Shown piece by piece: positions 24,715 through 34,151 of a stretch of 64,000 nt of DNA; position 1 is the stretch's first letter, and each line of letters opens with the position of its first letter. The stretch lies in contig NZ_RKRA01000001.1 of NCBI RefSeq assembly GCF_003814705.1, forward strand, positions 3,038,001 through 3,102,000, in the 5' to 3' direction. Below the pieces are notes generated by a model. That model was not told where the DNA came from, searched no databases, and saw nothing but the letters and a program-made list of their open reading frames with translations. The position numbers and the translations under genes are program-made. Source of the DNA: Georgenia muralis (GTDB taxonomy: Bacteria; Actinomycetota; Actinomycetes; Actinomycetales; Actinomycetaceae).

Positions 24715-27285
24715 ATGAAGAATCGGACCACGGTCGTGGAGGTCGGTGGCCTGCACTGGGCCACCTCCGAACCGGTGATCGAGAAGACCCTGCTGAGCCG
24801 CCCCGGCGTGCTCGCCGTCGAGGCCAGCGCCGTCTCGCAGACCGCGACGATCACCTACGACGCGGACAAGACGTCGGTGGCCGTGCTCGTCGGCTGGGTC
24901 AACGACTGCGGCTACCACTGCGCGGGGCAGTCGGTGCCCGACCACATGTGCCACCCGATGACCGAACCGGGCGCCGCGGGCGGAGCGCATGACGCGCACG
25001 CCGGGCATGACGCGCACGCCGGGCATGACGCGCACGCCGGGCATGACGCGCACGCCGGGCATGACGCGCACGCCGGGCATGACGCGCACGCCGGGCATGA
25101 CGCGCACGCCGGGCATGACGCGCACGCCGGGCATGACGCGCACGCCGGGCACGCCGGCCACGGCGGCGGCGCCGGCGCCGGCGAGGAGACGGACCGCTCC
25201 GCGCAGGCGGTCATGGGCCACGGCGGGCACCACGGCGGCGGGTCGGTGGAGGACATGGCACGGGACATGCGCAACCGTTTCCTGGTCGCCTTGATCCTGT
25301 CGATCCCCATCACGATCTGGTCCCCGCTCGGGCGTGATGTCCTGGCGCTGAACCCACCGCTGGTCTTCGGACTTCGTGACGACATCTTCACGTTGATCCT
25401 GTCCGTGCCGGTGATCTTCTACTCGGCGTGGATCTTCTTCGACGGCGCCTACCGGGCGTTGCTGGCGAAGACGTTGGACATGATGGTCCTGGTGGCCGTG
25501 GCCGTGGGAGCCGGCTGGCTCTACAGCTTGGTGGTCACCCTCACCGGCGGTGGTGAGGTCTTCTACGAGGCAGCCACCGTGCTGACCACGTTCGTCCTCC
25601 TCGGCCACTGGCTGGAGATGCGCGCACGTGGCGGCGCCAACGACGCAGTGCGGACCTTGTTGCAGCTGGCGCCGTCGCAGGCCCTCGTGCTGCGGGACGG
25701 TGAGCCCGTGGAGGTGCCCACATCGGAGGTGGTCGTCGGTGACCTGCTCCTCATCCGTCCAGGGTCCAAGATCCCCACCGACGCGGTCGTGGAGGAGGGC
25801 GAGTCCGAGCTCGACGAGTCCATGGTCACCGGGGAGTCCATGCCGGTGGAGAAGGGGCCGGGTGCGCAACTGATCGGTGCGTCGATCAACACCACAGGAA
25901 CGCTGCGGGCGCGGGCGACCAAGGTGGGTGCGGACACCGCTCTGGCGCAGATCGTCAAGATGGTGCAGGAGGCCCAGAACTCCAAGGCCCCGGGCCAGCG
26001 CCTGGCTGACCGGGCCGCGTTCTGGCTGGTGTTCGTCGCGCTCATCGGCGGCACCGTCACCTTCACCGTGTGGATGCTCGCCGGCGCGGGCGTCCCTCTG
26101 GCGATGCTGTTCGCGATCACGGTGGTGGTCATCACCTGCCCCGATGCCCTCGGCCTGGCGACCCCGACGGCGATCATGGTCGGCACCGGGCTCGGCGCCC
26201 AGCGCGGGGTCCTGTTCAAGAACGCCACCGCGCTGGAGGGCACGGCCAAGATCGACACCGTGGTGATGGACAAGACCGGCACCCTGACCAAGGGCGAGCC
26301 GGAGGTCACCGACGTGGTCGCGGCCGGCATGAGCGAGGAGGAGATGCTTGCCGTGGTCGCCGCCGTCGAACGCGAGTCGGAGCACCCCCTGGCCCGAGCC
26401 ATCGACGCCTACGCGGCCGAACGGGGTCTGCCCGCGTTGAGCGCGAGCGAGTTCATGAACGTCCCCGGGCACGGCGCGACGGCAACGGTCCGAGGGCGCC
26501 GTGTGCTGGTGGGCAACCGCCGGTTGATGGCCAGCGAGAACGTCGAGCTCGGCGACCTGGCCGAGCGACGGGACGAGCTGGCCGCATCCGGGCGCACCGC
26601 GGTGCTCGCTGCGGTGGACGGGCGTGCGGTGGGCGTCATCGCGCTGGCCGACGCCGCCCGGGACACGGCCGCGGCGGCCGTGGCGGCCCTGCACGAGTCC
26701 GGGATCGAGGTCGCCATGCTGACCGGTGACAACGAGGCAACCGCTCGGCGTATCGCGGAGCAGCTGGGCATCGACACGGTCATCGCCGAGGTCCTGCCCG
26801 GCGACAAGGCGGACAAGGTCGCCGAGCTGCAGCGCGCCGGCAAGACGGTGGCGATGGTCGGCGACGGCGTGAACGACGCCCCGGCACTGGCCAAGGCGGA
26901 CATCGGCATCGCGATCGGAGCCGGGACCGACGTGGCGATCGAGACCGCGGACATCGTCCTGATGCGCTCGGACCCGCTGGACGTGTCCGTCGCACTGCGC
27001 ATCGGCAAGGGCACGGTGCGCAAGGAGCGCCAGAACCTGGCGTGGGCGATCGGGTACAACGCCATCGCGTTGCCCATCGCGGCCGGGGTGTTCTACCCGG
27101 CCTTCGGACTGATGCTGCGTCCGGAGATCGCGGCGCTGACGATGTCCGGTTCCACGGTGATCGTCACGATCAACGCGCTGCTGCTCAAGAAGCTGCGGCT
27201 GCCGCAGCAGCACGCACCGGCCGCTCCGCAGGACGTGAGCCGCAAGGTGGAGCCCACGGCGCCCGTCCCGGCGGGCACCCGCTGA
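24715..27285 (+). CDS. Heavy-metal P1B ATPase with His-rich repeat and CPD motif
   Basis: This 856-aa pump starts at ATG 24715 behind GGAAGGAAGG. Residues 5-75 form an HMA-like fold in which the Cys pair is replaced by HWAT. Residues 92-145 are nine exact HDAHAG repeats, followed by more His-Gly sequence. The transmembrane metal motif is Cys475-Pro-Asp477 instead of CPC or CPH. The phosphorylation motif DKTGT (Asp519), ESEHPLA and GDGVNDAP are all intact. The His-rich N-terminus suggests a CopB-like pump for Cu(II) or Cu(I), but the CPD triad makes the ion uncertain. It sits downstream of the GAPDH gene and overlaps the EamA gene by one base. Confidence 0.88.
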   Translation: MKNRTTVVEVGGLHWATSEPVIEKTLLSRPGVLAVEASAVSQTATITYDADKTSVAVLVGWVNDCGYHCAGQSVPDHMCHPMTEPGAAGGAHDAHAGHDAHAGHDAHAGHDAHAGHDAHAGHDAHAGHDAHAGHDAHAGHDAHAGHAGHGGGAGAGEETDRSAQAVMGHGGHHGGGSVEDMARDMRNRFLVALILSIPITIWSPLGRDVLALNPPLVFGLRDDIFTLILSVPVIFYSAWIFFDGAYRALLAKTLDMMVLVAVAVGAGWLYSLVVTLTGGGEVFYEAATVLTTFVLLGHWLEMRARGGANDAVRTLLQLAPSQALVLRDGEPVEVPTSEVVVGDLLLIRPGSKIPTDAVVEEGESELDESMVTGESMPVEKGPGAQLIGASINTTGTLRARATKVGADTALAQIVKMVQEAQNSKAPGQRLADRAAFWLVFVALIGGTVTFTVWMLAGAGVPLAMLFAITVVVITCPDALGLATPTAIMVGTGLGAQRGVLFKNATALEGTAKIDTVVMDKTGTLTKGEPEVTDVVAAGMSEEEMLAVVAAVERESEHPLARAIDAYAAERGLPALSASEFMNVPGHGATATVRGRRVLVGNRRLMASENVELGDLAERRDELAASGRTAVLAAVDGRAVGVIALADAARDTAAAAVAALHESGIEVAMLTGDNEATARRIAEQLGIDTVIAEVLPGDKADKVAELQRAGKTVAMVGDGVNDAPALAKADIGIAIGAGTDVAIETADIVLMRSDPLDVSVALRIGKGTVRKERQNLAWAIGYNAIALPIAAGVFYPAFGLMLRPEIAALTMSGSTVIVTINALLLKKLRLPQQHAPAAPQDVSRKVEPTAPVPAGTR
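24988..25149. repeat. 18-bp tandem repeat, nine copies
   Basis: Nine head-to-tail exact copies of CATGACGCGCACGCCGGG encode HDAHAG in the ATPase N-terminus. Identity at the DNA level, including third codon positions, indicates recent slippage or selection for repeat number. Confidence 0.97.
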
Positions 27286-28214
27286 TGTTCCACGCCCGCA
27301 GCGCCCCCGCCGCGCCCGCGGCCGGGGCGCTGCGGGCGCCCCGGCCCTGGCGCATGGTGGGGATCACCGCCGCCTGGGGCGCCTGCTTCGTCGCGATCGA
27401 GTGGGGCCTGAGGGACGCGTCCCTGCTGTGGTATGCCGCCCTGCGGGCCCTGCTTGCCGGGGCCGCACTGCTGGCCCTGGGCGCCGCCCTCCGCCGCCCC
27501 GCCCCGTCGGGGGCGCGGGACTGGGGGCGGATCACCGCGCTGGGACTGACCAACGTGACGGTGGCGTTCGCGGCCATGTTCGCCGGCGTCGCCGGCCTGG
27601 CCACCGGAACCGCCGCGGTGCTTGCCAATGCCCAGCCCCTGCTGATCCTGCTGCCGGCGTGGTGGCTGTACGGCGAGGCGCTCTCGGTACGTACGAGCGT
27701 GGCGCTGGTCGTCGGCTTCGCCGGTCTGGTTCTCGTCGCCGTGCCCGGTGGCGGTGGCAGCGGCGCCGCGCTGTCGCTGCTGTCCGCCGCGGCGATCACC
27801 GCCGGGACCCTGCTGTCGCGGCGTCTGGGGGGCCTCGACGTGGTGGTGTTCACGGGATGGCACCTCCTCGTGGGCGGCGCCGCGCTGGCCGCGCTCGCCG
27901 CGGTGGTGGAGGGGGCCCCGGTAATCGCCTGGACCCCCCGGTTCGTCCTGTCCCTGCTGTTCCTGGCGCTCGTCGGCACGGCGGGTACCACCGTGGTGTG
28001 GTTCACGGAGGCGCGCCGCTCCCGTCTCGACGTTCTGAGCGCGTGGACCTTCCTCACCCCCGTGTTCGGCATCGTGCTCGCGGCCGTGGCCTTTGCCACG
28101 GTGCCGGCCGGGTGGACCGCAGCGGGTCTGGCCGGGGTGCTGGCGGCCATGTGGGTGATCGTGCAACCTCACCCTCGCCCGGCGGTGCGCCCGGTTCCGG
28201 CGGGCCCGCCCTGA
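27285..28214 (+). CDS. EamA/DMT-family transporter
   Basis: This 309-aa protein has ten predicted membrane spans in two EamA repeats, such as the first repeat around WGACFVAIEWGLRD and the second ending TFLTPVFGIVLAAVAF. The family exports or takes up small metabolites such as amino acids; the substrate cannot be read from the sequence. ATG 27285 shares one base with the stop of the ATPase gene, so both are probably one transcript. It has no obvious metal ligands. Its place in the copper operon may be incidental. Confidence 0.85.
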   Translation: MFHARSAPAAPAAGALRAPRPWRMVGITAAWGACFVAIEWGLRDASLLWYAALRALLAGAALLALGAALRRPAPSGARDWGRITALGLTNVTVAFAAMFAGVAGLATGTAAVLANAQPLLILLPAWWLYGEALSVRTSVALVVGFAGLVLVAVPGGGGSGAALSLLSAAAITAGTLLSRRLGGLDVVVFTGWHLLVGGAALAALAAVVEGAPVIAWTPRFVLSLLFLALVGTAGTTVVWFTEARRSRLDVLSAWTFLTPVFGIVLAAVAFATVPAGWTAAGLAGVLAAMWVIVQPHPRPAVRPVPAGPP

Positions 28215-28277
28215 GCCTGGCCGGCCCGCCACCCGCGCGGTCCAGCGAAACCTGCCCGTCGACCCTGGAGGAGACCC

Positions 28278-31200
28278 ATGACGCGTACCGGTCACGCCGG
28301 CCCGACCCCGGCACCCGCCCCCACCGGGGCAGTCCCGCCGCAGGAGGCGGTGATCTTCGACATGGACGGCGTGGTGACGGACACGGCGGCCGTGCACGCG
28401 GCCGCCTGGAAGCGCCTGTTCGACGACGTGCTGGCCGACCCGCGGCTGAGCGGCGGACCGTACGCCCCGTTCGACATCACCGAGGACTACCGGCTCTACG
28501 TCGACGGACGCGCCCGGGAGGACGGCGTGGCCGCCTTCCTGGCCGCTCGCCGCATCGACCTGCCGACTGGCGGCGCCGACGACGGGGCCGACGCCTGGTC
28601 GGTGCGCGGCCTCGCGGCGCGCAAGAACGCGATGTATCTGCATCTGCTCGCCGAGCAGGGACTGCGGGTCTTTCCCGGCACGGTGGACCTGCTGCGCCGC
28701 CTCCGGGCAGGTGGCGTGCCTGTGGGGCTGGTCACCGCCAGCCGCAACGCTCAGGAGCTGCTCGCGGCGGCCGGGCTCGGCGGGATCTTCGACGTCGTCG
28801 TGGACGGCCGGGAGGCCCACGAGATGGGGCTGCCCGGCAAGCCCGATCCGGCCATGTTCCTGCGCGCCGCCGAGCTGCTGGGGGTCGATCCGGCCCGGGC
28901 GGCGGTGGTCGAGGACGCCCTCGCCGGGGTGCGGGGCGCCCGGACCGGAGGCTTCGGCCTCGTGGTCGGGGTGGACCGGGTGGGGCAGCGTGAGGCTCTC
29001 GAGGAGGCCGGGGCCGACGTCGTCGTCGCCGACGTCTCCGAGCTGGACCTCGGCTCCCTGCGCACCGACCCTTGGACGCTGGTCTATGAGGGTTTCGACC
29101 CGGCCCACGAGCCGCACCGAGAGGCGCTGACCACGCTGGGCAACGGCTACCTCGGCACCCGCGGCGCGGCCCCGGAGCGGGCGGCGGACGGGGTCCACTA
29201 CCCCGGCACCTACCTGGCCGGCGTGTACAACCGGCTGACCTCGACTGTCCACGGGCGCGACGTGGAGGACGAGCACCTGGTCAACGCGCCCAACTGGCTG
29301 CTGCTGGACCTGCGTGTCGGTGGGGGAGGGTGGTGGTCGGCCGGGGGGCTCACCGCCGCCGATGAGCGCCGGGAGCTGGACCTGCGCCGCGGGGTGCTCA
29401 CGCGCACGGCCGTTCTCACCGACGGCGCCGGCCGCCGCCTGCGTCTGACGCAGCACCGCATCGTGTCCATGGCGCGGCCCCACCTGGCCTGCCTCGAGAC
29501 GACGCTCGAGGCCCAGGGCTGGGACGGTGCCATCGGCGTGGCGTCCGGAATCGACGGCGGCGTGCGCAACCGCAACGTCGCGGAGTACCGAGGGCTGGCC
29601 GACCGGCACCTGCGGACCGTCGCGGTGGACGACGTCGACGAGAACACCCTCCTGGTGGAGGTGGAGACCACCCAGAGCCAGGTGCGCGTCGCGACCGCCG
29701 CCCGCACCACGGTTACCGGGCCCGACGCCGCTCCACCGGTGCACGAGCACCACGGGGACCGCCACGTCCTGCGCTTCGACCTGACGCTCCAGGCGGGCAG
29801 GCCGGTGACGATCACCAAGACCGTCGCCGTGTTCACCTCCAAGGACCACGCCATCGCCTCCGCACCGCTGGCCGCGGTCGGGGAGCTGAAGCGGGCGGCC
29901 GGCGGGCTCGCCGGCCTGCTTCCCGCACACGAGGCGGCCTGGGCGCGGCTGTGGGACCGCTTCGCCATCGAGCTGGACGCGGACCGCCAGACCCAGTTGG
30001 TGCTGAACCTGCACGTCTTCCACCTGCTCCAGTCGGTCTCGGCGCACACCGCGGACGTCGACGCCGGCGTCCCGGCACGCGGACTGCACGGCGAGGGGTA
30101 CCGGGGCCACGTGTTCTGGGACGAGCTGTTCGTCCTGCCGGCGCTCACCGCCCACCTGCCCTGGGTGAGCCGGGCGCTGCTGGAGTACCGGTACCGGCGC
30201 CTGGACGCGGCGCGGCGGGCGGCGGCCGAGGCGGGACGGACCGGGGCGATGTTCCCCTGGCAGAGCGGCAGCGACGGGCGCGAGGAAACCCCGAGCATGC
30301 TCTTCAACACCCGCTCGGGGCGCTGGATGCCGGACAACTCCCGCCGGCAGCGGCACGTCGGCCTGGCCGTGGCGTACAACGCCTGGCAGTACTACCAGGC
30401 CACCGGGGACGTGGCCTGGCTGGCACACCGGGGAGCCGACCTGATCATCGAGGTTGCCCGGTTCTTCGCGTCCCTGGCCACCTACGACGGCGCCGAGGAC
30501 CGGTTCCACATCGTGGGGGTGATGGGACCGGACGAGTACCACGACGGCTATCCCGGCGCGCCGGGCCAGGGGCTGCGGGACAACGCCTACACCAACGTGC
30601 TCGCCGCCTGGGTGTGCGCCCGCGCGACTGAGGTACTGCACCTGACCGACGGGCACGAGTGCGACGAGGTCTATGCGCGGCTGGGCGTCCGCCCCGAGGA
30701 GCCCGAACTGTGGCAACGCCTCGGCCGCCGCCTAGCGGTGCCCTTCCACGACGGCGTCCTCAGCCAGTTCGACGGTTACGGAGCCCTGGCGGAGCTGGAC
30801 TGGGCCCACTACCGGCGCACGTATGGCAACATCGGGCGCCTGGACCTCATCCTCGAGGCGGAGGGCGACACCACCAACCGGTACCGGCTGGCCAAGCAGG
30901 CCGACGTCCTCATGCTCGTCTACCTCCTGGGCCCCGACGGCGTCCTCACCACCCTCGAGCGGCTGGGCTACCCGGCCGACCGGGAGCTGCTGGCCCGGAC
31001 CGTCGACTACTACCTGGCCCGCACGGCCCACGGGTCCACCCTCAGCCGCGTGGTACACGCGTCCGTGCTGGCCCGCATGGACCCGGTCCGCGCCTGGCAG
31101 ACCTTCCGCGACGCCCTGGCCGCCGACCTCGACGACACCCAGGGAGGGACCACCGGTGAGGGGGTCCACCTCGGGGCCATGGCGGGCACCATCGACATCG

Positions 31201-31478
31201 TCACCCGCGCCTTCGCGGGGCAGCGCACCGAGGGGGACACCGTGGCCCTCGACCCGAACCTCCCGGTCGGTCTCCGACGGGCCCGGTTCTCCCTCGTGCA
31301 CCGTGGCCAGCGGCTGCGGATCAGCCTCGACCACGACTCGCTGACCGTGTCCGCTGACCCGTGCGCCGCCAACCCCCGAGTGCGGGTGGGTGGCCGGACG
31401 GAGGCCGTCTCGGCGGCTGGGAAGATGTTGTTCATCCCGTCCGACCACGAAAACGGCGGCGATGAGCGCGACGACTGA
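28278..31478 (+). CDS. Fusion of beta-phosphoglucomutase-like HAD and GH65 phosphorylase
   Basis: This 1066-aa protein is read from ATG 28278 behind GGAGGAG. Residues 18-250 form a HAD domain (FDMDGVVTDTA; phosphonate/phosphoglucomutase type). Residues 265-1040 form a glycoside hydrolase family 65 enzyme with HVFWDELFVLP and GPDEYHDGY, the latter holding the predicted general acid. GH65 members phosphorolyse maltose, trehalose or kojibiose to beta-glucose 1-phosphate, which beta-phosphoglucomutase turns into glucose 6-phosphate. One chain could thus run both steps. The exact disaccharide is not predictable by eye. It follows the EamA gene after 63 bp. Confidence 0.9.
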   Translation: MTRTGHAGPTPAPAPTGAVPPQEAVIFDMDGVVTDTAAVHAAAWKRLFDDVLADPRLSGGPYAPFDITEDYRLYVDGRAREDGVAAFLAARRIDLPTGGADDGADAWSVRGLAARKNAMYLHLLAEQGLRVFPGTVDLLRRLRAGGVPVGLVTASRNAQELLAAAGLGGIFDVVVDGREAHEMGLPGKPDPAMFLRAAELLGVDPARAAVVEDALAGVRGARTGGFGLVVGVDRVGQREALEEAGADVVVADVSELDLGSLRTDPWTLVYEGFDPAHEPHREALTTLGNGYLGTRGAAPERAADGVHYPGTYLAGVYNRLTSTVHGRDVEDEHLVNAPNWLLLDLRVGGGGWWSAGGLTAADERRELDLRRGVLTRTAVLTDGAGRRLRLTQHRIVSMARPHLACLETTLEAQGWDGAIGVASGIDGGVRNRNVAEYRGLADRHLRTVAVDDVDENTLLVEVETTQSQVRVATAARTTVTGPDAAPPVHEHHGDRHVLRFDLTLQAGRPVTITKTVAVFTSKDHAIASAPLAAVGELKRAAGGLAGLLPAHEAAWARLWDRFAIELDADRQTQLVLNLHVFHLLQSVSAHTADVDAGVPARGLHGEGYRGHVFWDELFVLPALTAHLPWVSRALLEYRYRRLDAARRAAAEAGRTGAMFPWQSGSDGREETPSMLFNTRSGRWMPDNSRRQRHVGLAVAYNAWQYYQATGDVAWLAHRGADLIIEVARFFASLATYDGAEDRFHIVGVMGPDEYHDGYPGAPGQGLRDNAYTNVLAAWVCARATEVLHLTDGHECDEVYARLGVRPEEPELWQRLGRRLAVPFHDGVLSQFDGYGALAELDWAHYRRTYGNIGRLDLILEAEGDTTNRYRLAKQADVLMLVYLLGPDGVLTTLERLGYPADRELLARTVDYYLARTAHGSTLSRVVHASVLARMDPVRAWQTFRDALAADLDDTQGGTTGEGVHLGAMAGTIDIVTRAFAGQRTEGDTVALDPNLPVGLRRARFSLVHRGQRLRISLDHDSLTVSADPCAANPRVRVGGRTEAVSAAGKMLFIPSDHENGGDERDD

Positions 31479-33363
31479 GGAGATCACCCCCCGCCCCGCC
31501 GGCCGTGTCGGCGCGCTGCGACGATTCGTGGCGGCCGAGCACAGCAGCGCGCTGCTGATGCTCGTGGCCACCACCGTGGCTCTGGTGTGGGCCAACTCGC
31601 CCTGGGCCGGGGGCTACGAGGCGCTGTGGGGCACCGAGCTCGGCATCCGGCTCGCCGACGGCCACGTCTCACTCGAACTGCGTGAATGGGTCAATCAGGG
31701 GCTCATGGCGCTGTTCTTCTTCGTCGCCGGCCTGGAGATCCGTCGCGAGCTCGACATGGGTGAGCTGCGCGAACGCCGCCGGCTCGCCGCTCCGGTGCTG
31801 GCCGCCCTGGGCGGGATGATCGTGCCCGTCCTGCTGTACCTCGCCCTCAACGCCGGGCAGCCCTCGGCGGCGGGGTGGGGCATCGTCATGGGCACCGACA
31901 CGGCCTTCGCCCTGGGCGTGCTCGTCCTGGTGCGCGGCGCGTCCGCACGGGTGCGGACCTTCCTCCTGACCCTCGTCGTCGTCGACGACGCCGTCGCCCT
32001 GACCGTCGTCGCGCTGGCCTACACCGACGACGTCTCCTGGACGGCGCTGCTGGTGGCCGTCGCCCTGTTCGCGGCGGCGGCGCTGCTCCGCGCGGCAGGC
32101 GTCACCCGTGGCGCTCCCTACGCGCTCCTTGGCGTCGGGGTGTGGGGTGCCACGCTGGCCTCGGGGGTGCACGCCACCGTCGCCGGCGTGGCCCTGGGAC
32201 TGATGGCCACCGCCTACCCACCCAGGCAGGAGGGACTGCGGAAGGCCGGCGCCCGCTGGCGCGTCTTCCGCATGAATCCGACGCCCGCGCTCGCCCGCCG
32301 CACCAGTCGTTCCGTCATCGGCTCCGTCTCTCCCAACGAGCGTTACCAGCACCTGTTCCACCCCTGGACCAGCTACCTCGTCGTCCCGCTCTTCGCCCTG
32401 GCGAACGCCGGGCTCACGCTCGACGCCGACGTGCTCGCTCGTGCGGCAACGTCACCGATCACGATCGGGATCGTGCTGGGACTGGTAGCGGGCAAAGTGG
32501 TCGGGATCGTGGGGGCCACCTGGGCGGCGGCATGCACGGGCGGCCTGCCGCTGCCCCTGCCGTGGGCACAGCTCGTAGGCGCCTCCACCGTGGGAGGGAT
32601 CGGGTTCACCGTCTCGCTCCTGATCGCCGGCATCAGCTTCACCGGCGAGGCCCTGGAGGAGGCCAAGGCAGGCATCCTCGCCGCATCGCTCCTGGCAGCC
32701 GCCCTGGCCTGGGTGGTCTTCCGGGTGCTGACCCGGCTGCCGGACCGGGCGCGCACGGCCGGGGCGGATCGGCTCGCCGCGCCGATCACCGACCTGGCGG
32801 ACCCCGTCGACCCCGAGGTCGACCACGTCCTCGGCGACCCGGACGCACCCGTGACCCTGGTGTGGTACGGCGACGTCGAGTGTCCGCACTGCCGCCACGC
32901 CCACGAGGTGGTGAGCCGACTGCGCCGGGAGATCGGTGCGGAGCTGGCCGTGGTCTTCCGCCATCTGCCGCTGCCGGAGATCCACCCTCTCGCCCAGCTC
33001 GCCGCTGAGGCCAGCGAGGCCGCTGCCGCGCAGGGGCGGTTCTGGCCGATGCTCGAGACGCTCTACAGGAGCGATGGAGGCCTGAGTCGCCAGGACCTCA
33101 CCGTGCGGGCCGCCGGTCTGGGGCTGGACGTCGAGCGGTTCACCAGCGACCTGTTCGAGCGGCGTCACGCTCTGCGCGTCGAACGCGACATCGACAGCGC
33201 CGACGCCTCCGGAGCAGCCGGGACCCCCACGTTCTTCCTCAACGGTCATCGCTACCGCGGCCGTCACGACGTCCCGGCCATGGGCGCTGAGATCCGCCGC
33301 CTGCTCGGCGTCCGGGCCGTGCTTCGCCGGGCTCCGGCCGCGGGGATGACGTCCGAGGGCTGA
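31462..33363 (+). CDS. NhaA Na+/H+ antiporter fused to a DsbA-like domain
   Basis: This 633-aa protein starts at ATG 31462, overlapping the end of the GH65 fusion by 17 bases. Residues 1-440 are an NhaA antiporter with the ion-binding Asp pair in VVVDDAVALT. Residues 455-620 are a thioredoxin-fold DsbA/DSBA-oxidoreductase domain with CPHC in DVECPHCRHAH and the cis-proline loop GTPTFFLNGH. NhaA-thioredoxin fusions occur in actinobacteria. The CPHC site could keep the antiporter or partner proteins oxidised, or handle thiol damage by copper; this is inference. All key residues of both halves are present. Confidence 0.9.
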   Translation: MSATTEEITPRPAGRVGALRRFVAAEHSSALLMLVATTVALVWANSPWAGGYEALWGTELGIRLADGHVSLELREWVNQGLMALFFFVAGLEIRRELDMGELRERRRLAAPVLAALGGMIVPVLLYLALNAGQPSAAGWGIVMGTDTAFALGVLVLVRGASARVRTFLLTLVVVDDAVALTVVALAYTDDVSWTALLVAVALFAAAALLRAAGVTRGAPYALLGVGVWGATLASGVHATVAGVALGLMATAYPPRQEGLRKAGARWRVFRMNPTPALARRTSRSVIGSVSPNERYQHLFHPWTSYLVVPLFALANAGLTLDADVLARAATSPITIGIVLGLVAGKVVGIVGATWAAACTGGLPLPLPWAQLVGASTVGGIGFTVSLLIAGISFTGEALEEAKAGILAASLLAAALAWVVFRVLTRLPDRARTAGADRLAAPITDLADPVDPEVDHVLGDPDAPVTLVWYGDVECPHCRHAHEVVSRLRREIGAELAVVFRHLPLPEIHPLAQLAAEASEAAAAQGRFWPMLETLYRSDGGLSRQDLTVRAAGLGLDVERFTSDLFERRHALRVERDIDSADASGAAGTPTFFLNGHRYRGRHDVPAMGAEIRRLLGVRAVLRRAPAAGMTSEG

Positions 33364-33827
33364 CGGCGATGACCACCGCTCCACGCCGGTCGTCCTGTGC
33401 CCGCGGCCGTGCGACGGCGGAATGATGCGCTGACGCCCCGGCGGCTGTGCCGCATCCTTCGCCACGAGTGTGGTCCTGGCGGCCGTGATGCCGGTGCCCA
33501 CGAAGCCCGGGCCTCCGCAGATGGTAGGCATACGGGTTCGGTGCTTCTGGTGTGATGGCGCGGCAAAGTCGCTGTGGGTGGCGGGGAGGCGCGTTACGCG
33601 GCCACCGGGTCCGGGCGCCCTCTGGCGGGCTGGGGGTCAGGCCGCCGGGGTTTGTGAACTCGTGGAACCGCGGCGGTTCGGGCAGGTCCAGGGCGGTGAG
33701 GATCTTGTGCTGACTTTGCCGAAACTTCATCGTCACGACGGTGGAACGGCACGAGGACCGGCGTTGACTGATATCTGATCGCCGCCAGGTATCGAGACGC
33801 GGGTGCGGGCCCTGAAGGGGAGCGAAC
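33364..33827. other. Intergenic region with degenerate CopR-like box
   Basis: No convincing gene lies here. A minus-strand frame beginning MKFRQSQHKILTAL (33729 downward) is coherent for about 30 codons but becomes low complexity; it may be a relic. TTTG-CCGAAAC-TTCA at 33715-33729 is a two-mismatch version of the TTCA-N7-TTCA box. About 110 bp from here to the DUF4193 start is repeated, diverged, before the gene at 44679. Confidence 0.4.
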
Positions 33828-34151
33828 ATGATGGACTACGACCACTGGCGCCGTGACGACGACGCGGACGAGGGTCTGAGGACTCCGTTGCCCGAGATGA
33901 GCCGGGCGGCGCTGGCGTCGCAGCCGGAGCACGACGTCGAGGAGGCTGAGGACGACGACGCCTACGCGACGCCCGACGCGCCGCTGTTCGCGGAGGACCT
34001 CGTCGTCCGGGTCCTCACCCTCCAGCAGGACGAGTTCCTCTGCTCCCGGTGCTCGCTGGTGCATCACCGCAGCCAGCAGGCCACCAGTGGTGGCGGGCGA
34101 GCGGTCCACGTCGACTGCGCCTCACGGCCCGCGGCAGAGGTGAGCGCATGA
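33828..34151 (+). CDS. DUF4193-family protein
   Basis: This 107-aa protein starts at ATG 33828 with GAAGGGGAGCG upstream. It has an acidic N-terminal half and a C-terminal zinc-ribbon-like part with FLCSRCSLVHHRSQ and a later DC, the hallmark of DUF4193 proteins that are widespread in actinobacteria. A metal-binding or RNA-polymerase-associated role has been suggested for such small proteins, but I know of no established function. Its stop overlaps the next ATG (ATGA). Its first 40 codons and its promoter region reappear, diverged, at 44679. Confidence 0.85.
   Translation: MMDYDHWRRDDDADEGLRTPLPEMSRAALASQPEHDVEEAEDDDAYATPDAPLFAEDLVVRVLTLQQDEFLCSRCSLVHHRSQQATSGGGRAVHVDCASRPAAEVSA

Noticed and set aside
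24988-25149. Nine 18-bp repeats as a CRISPR array
   Set aside because: The repeats are directly adjacent without spacers and encode HDAHAG in frame.
27093-30716. 1207-codon open frame on the minus strand
   Set aside because: It is antisense to the EamA and HAD-GH65 genes, is His/Gly/Arg-rich with no family motifs, and results from high GC content. The same applies to 24637-27213 minus, 21502-23049 minus and 734-2545 plus.
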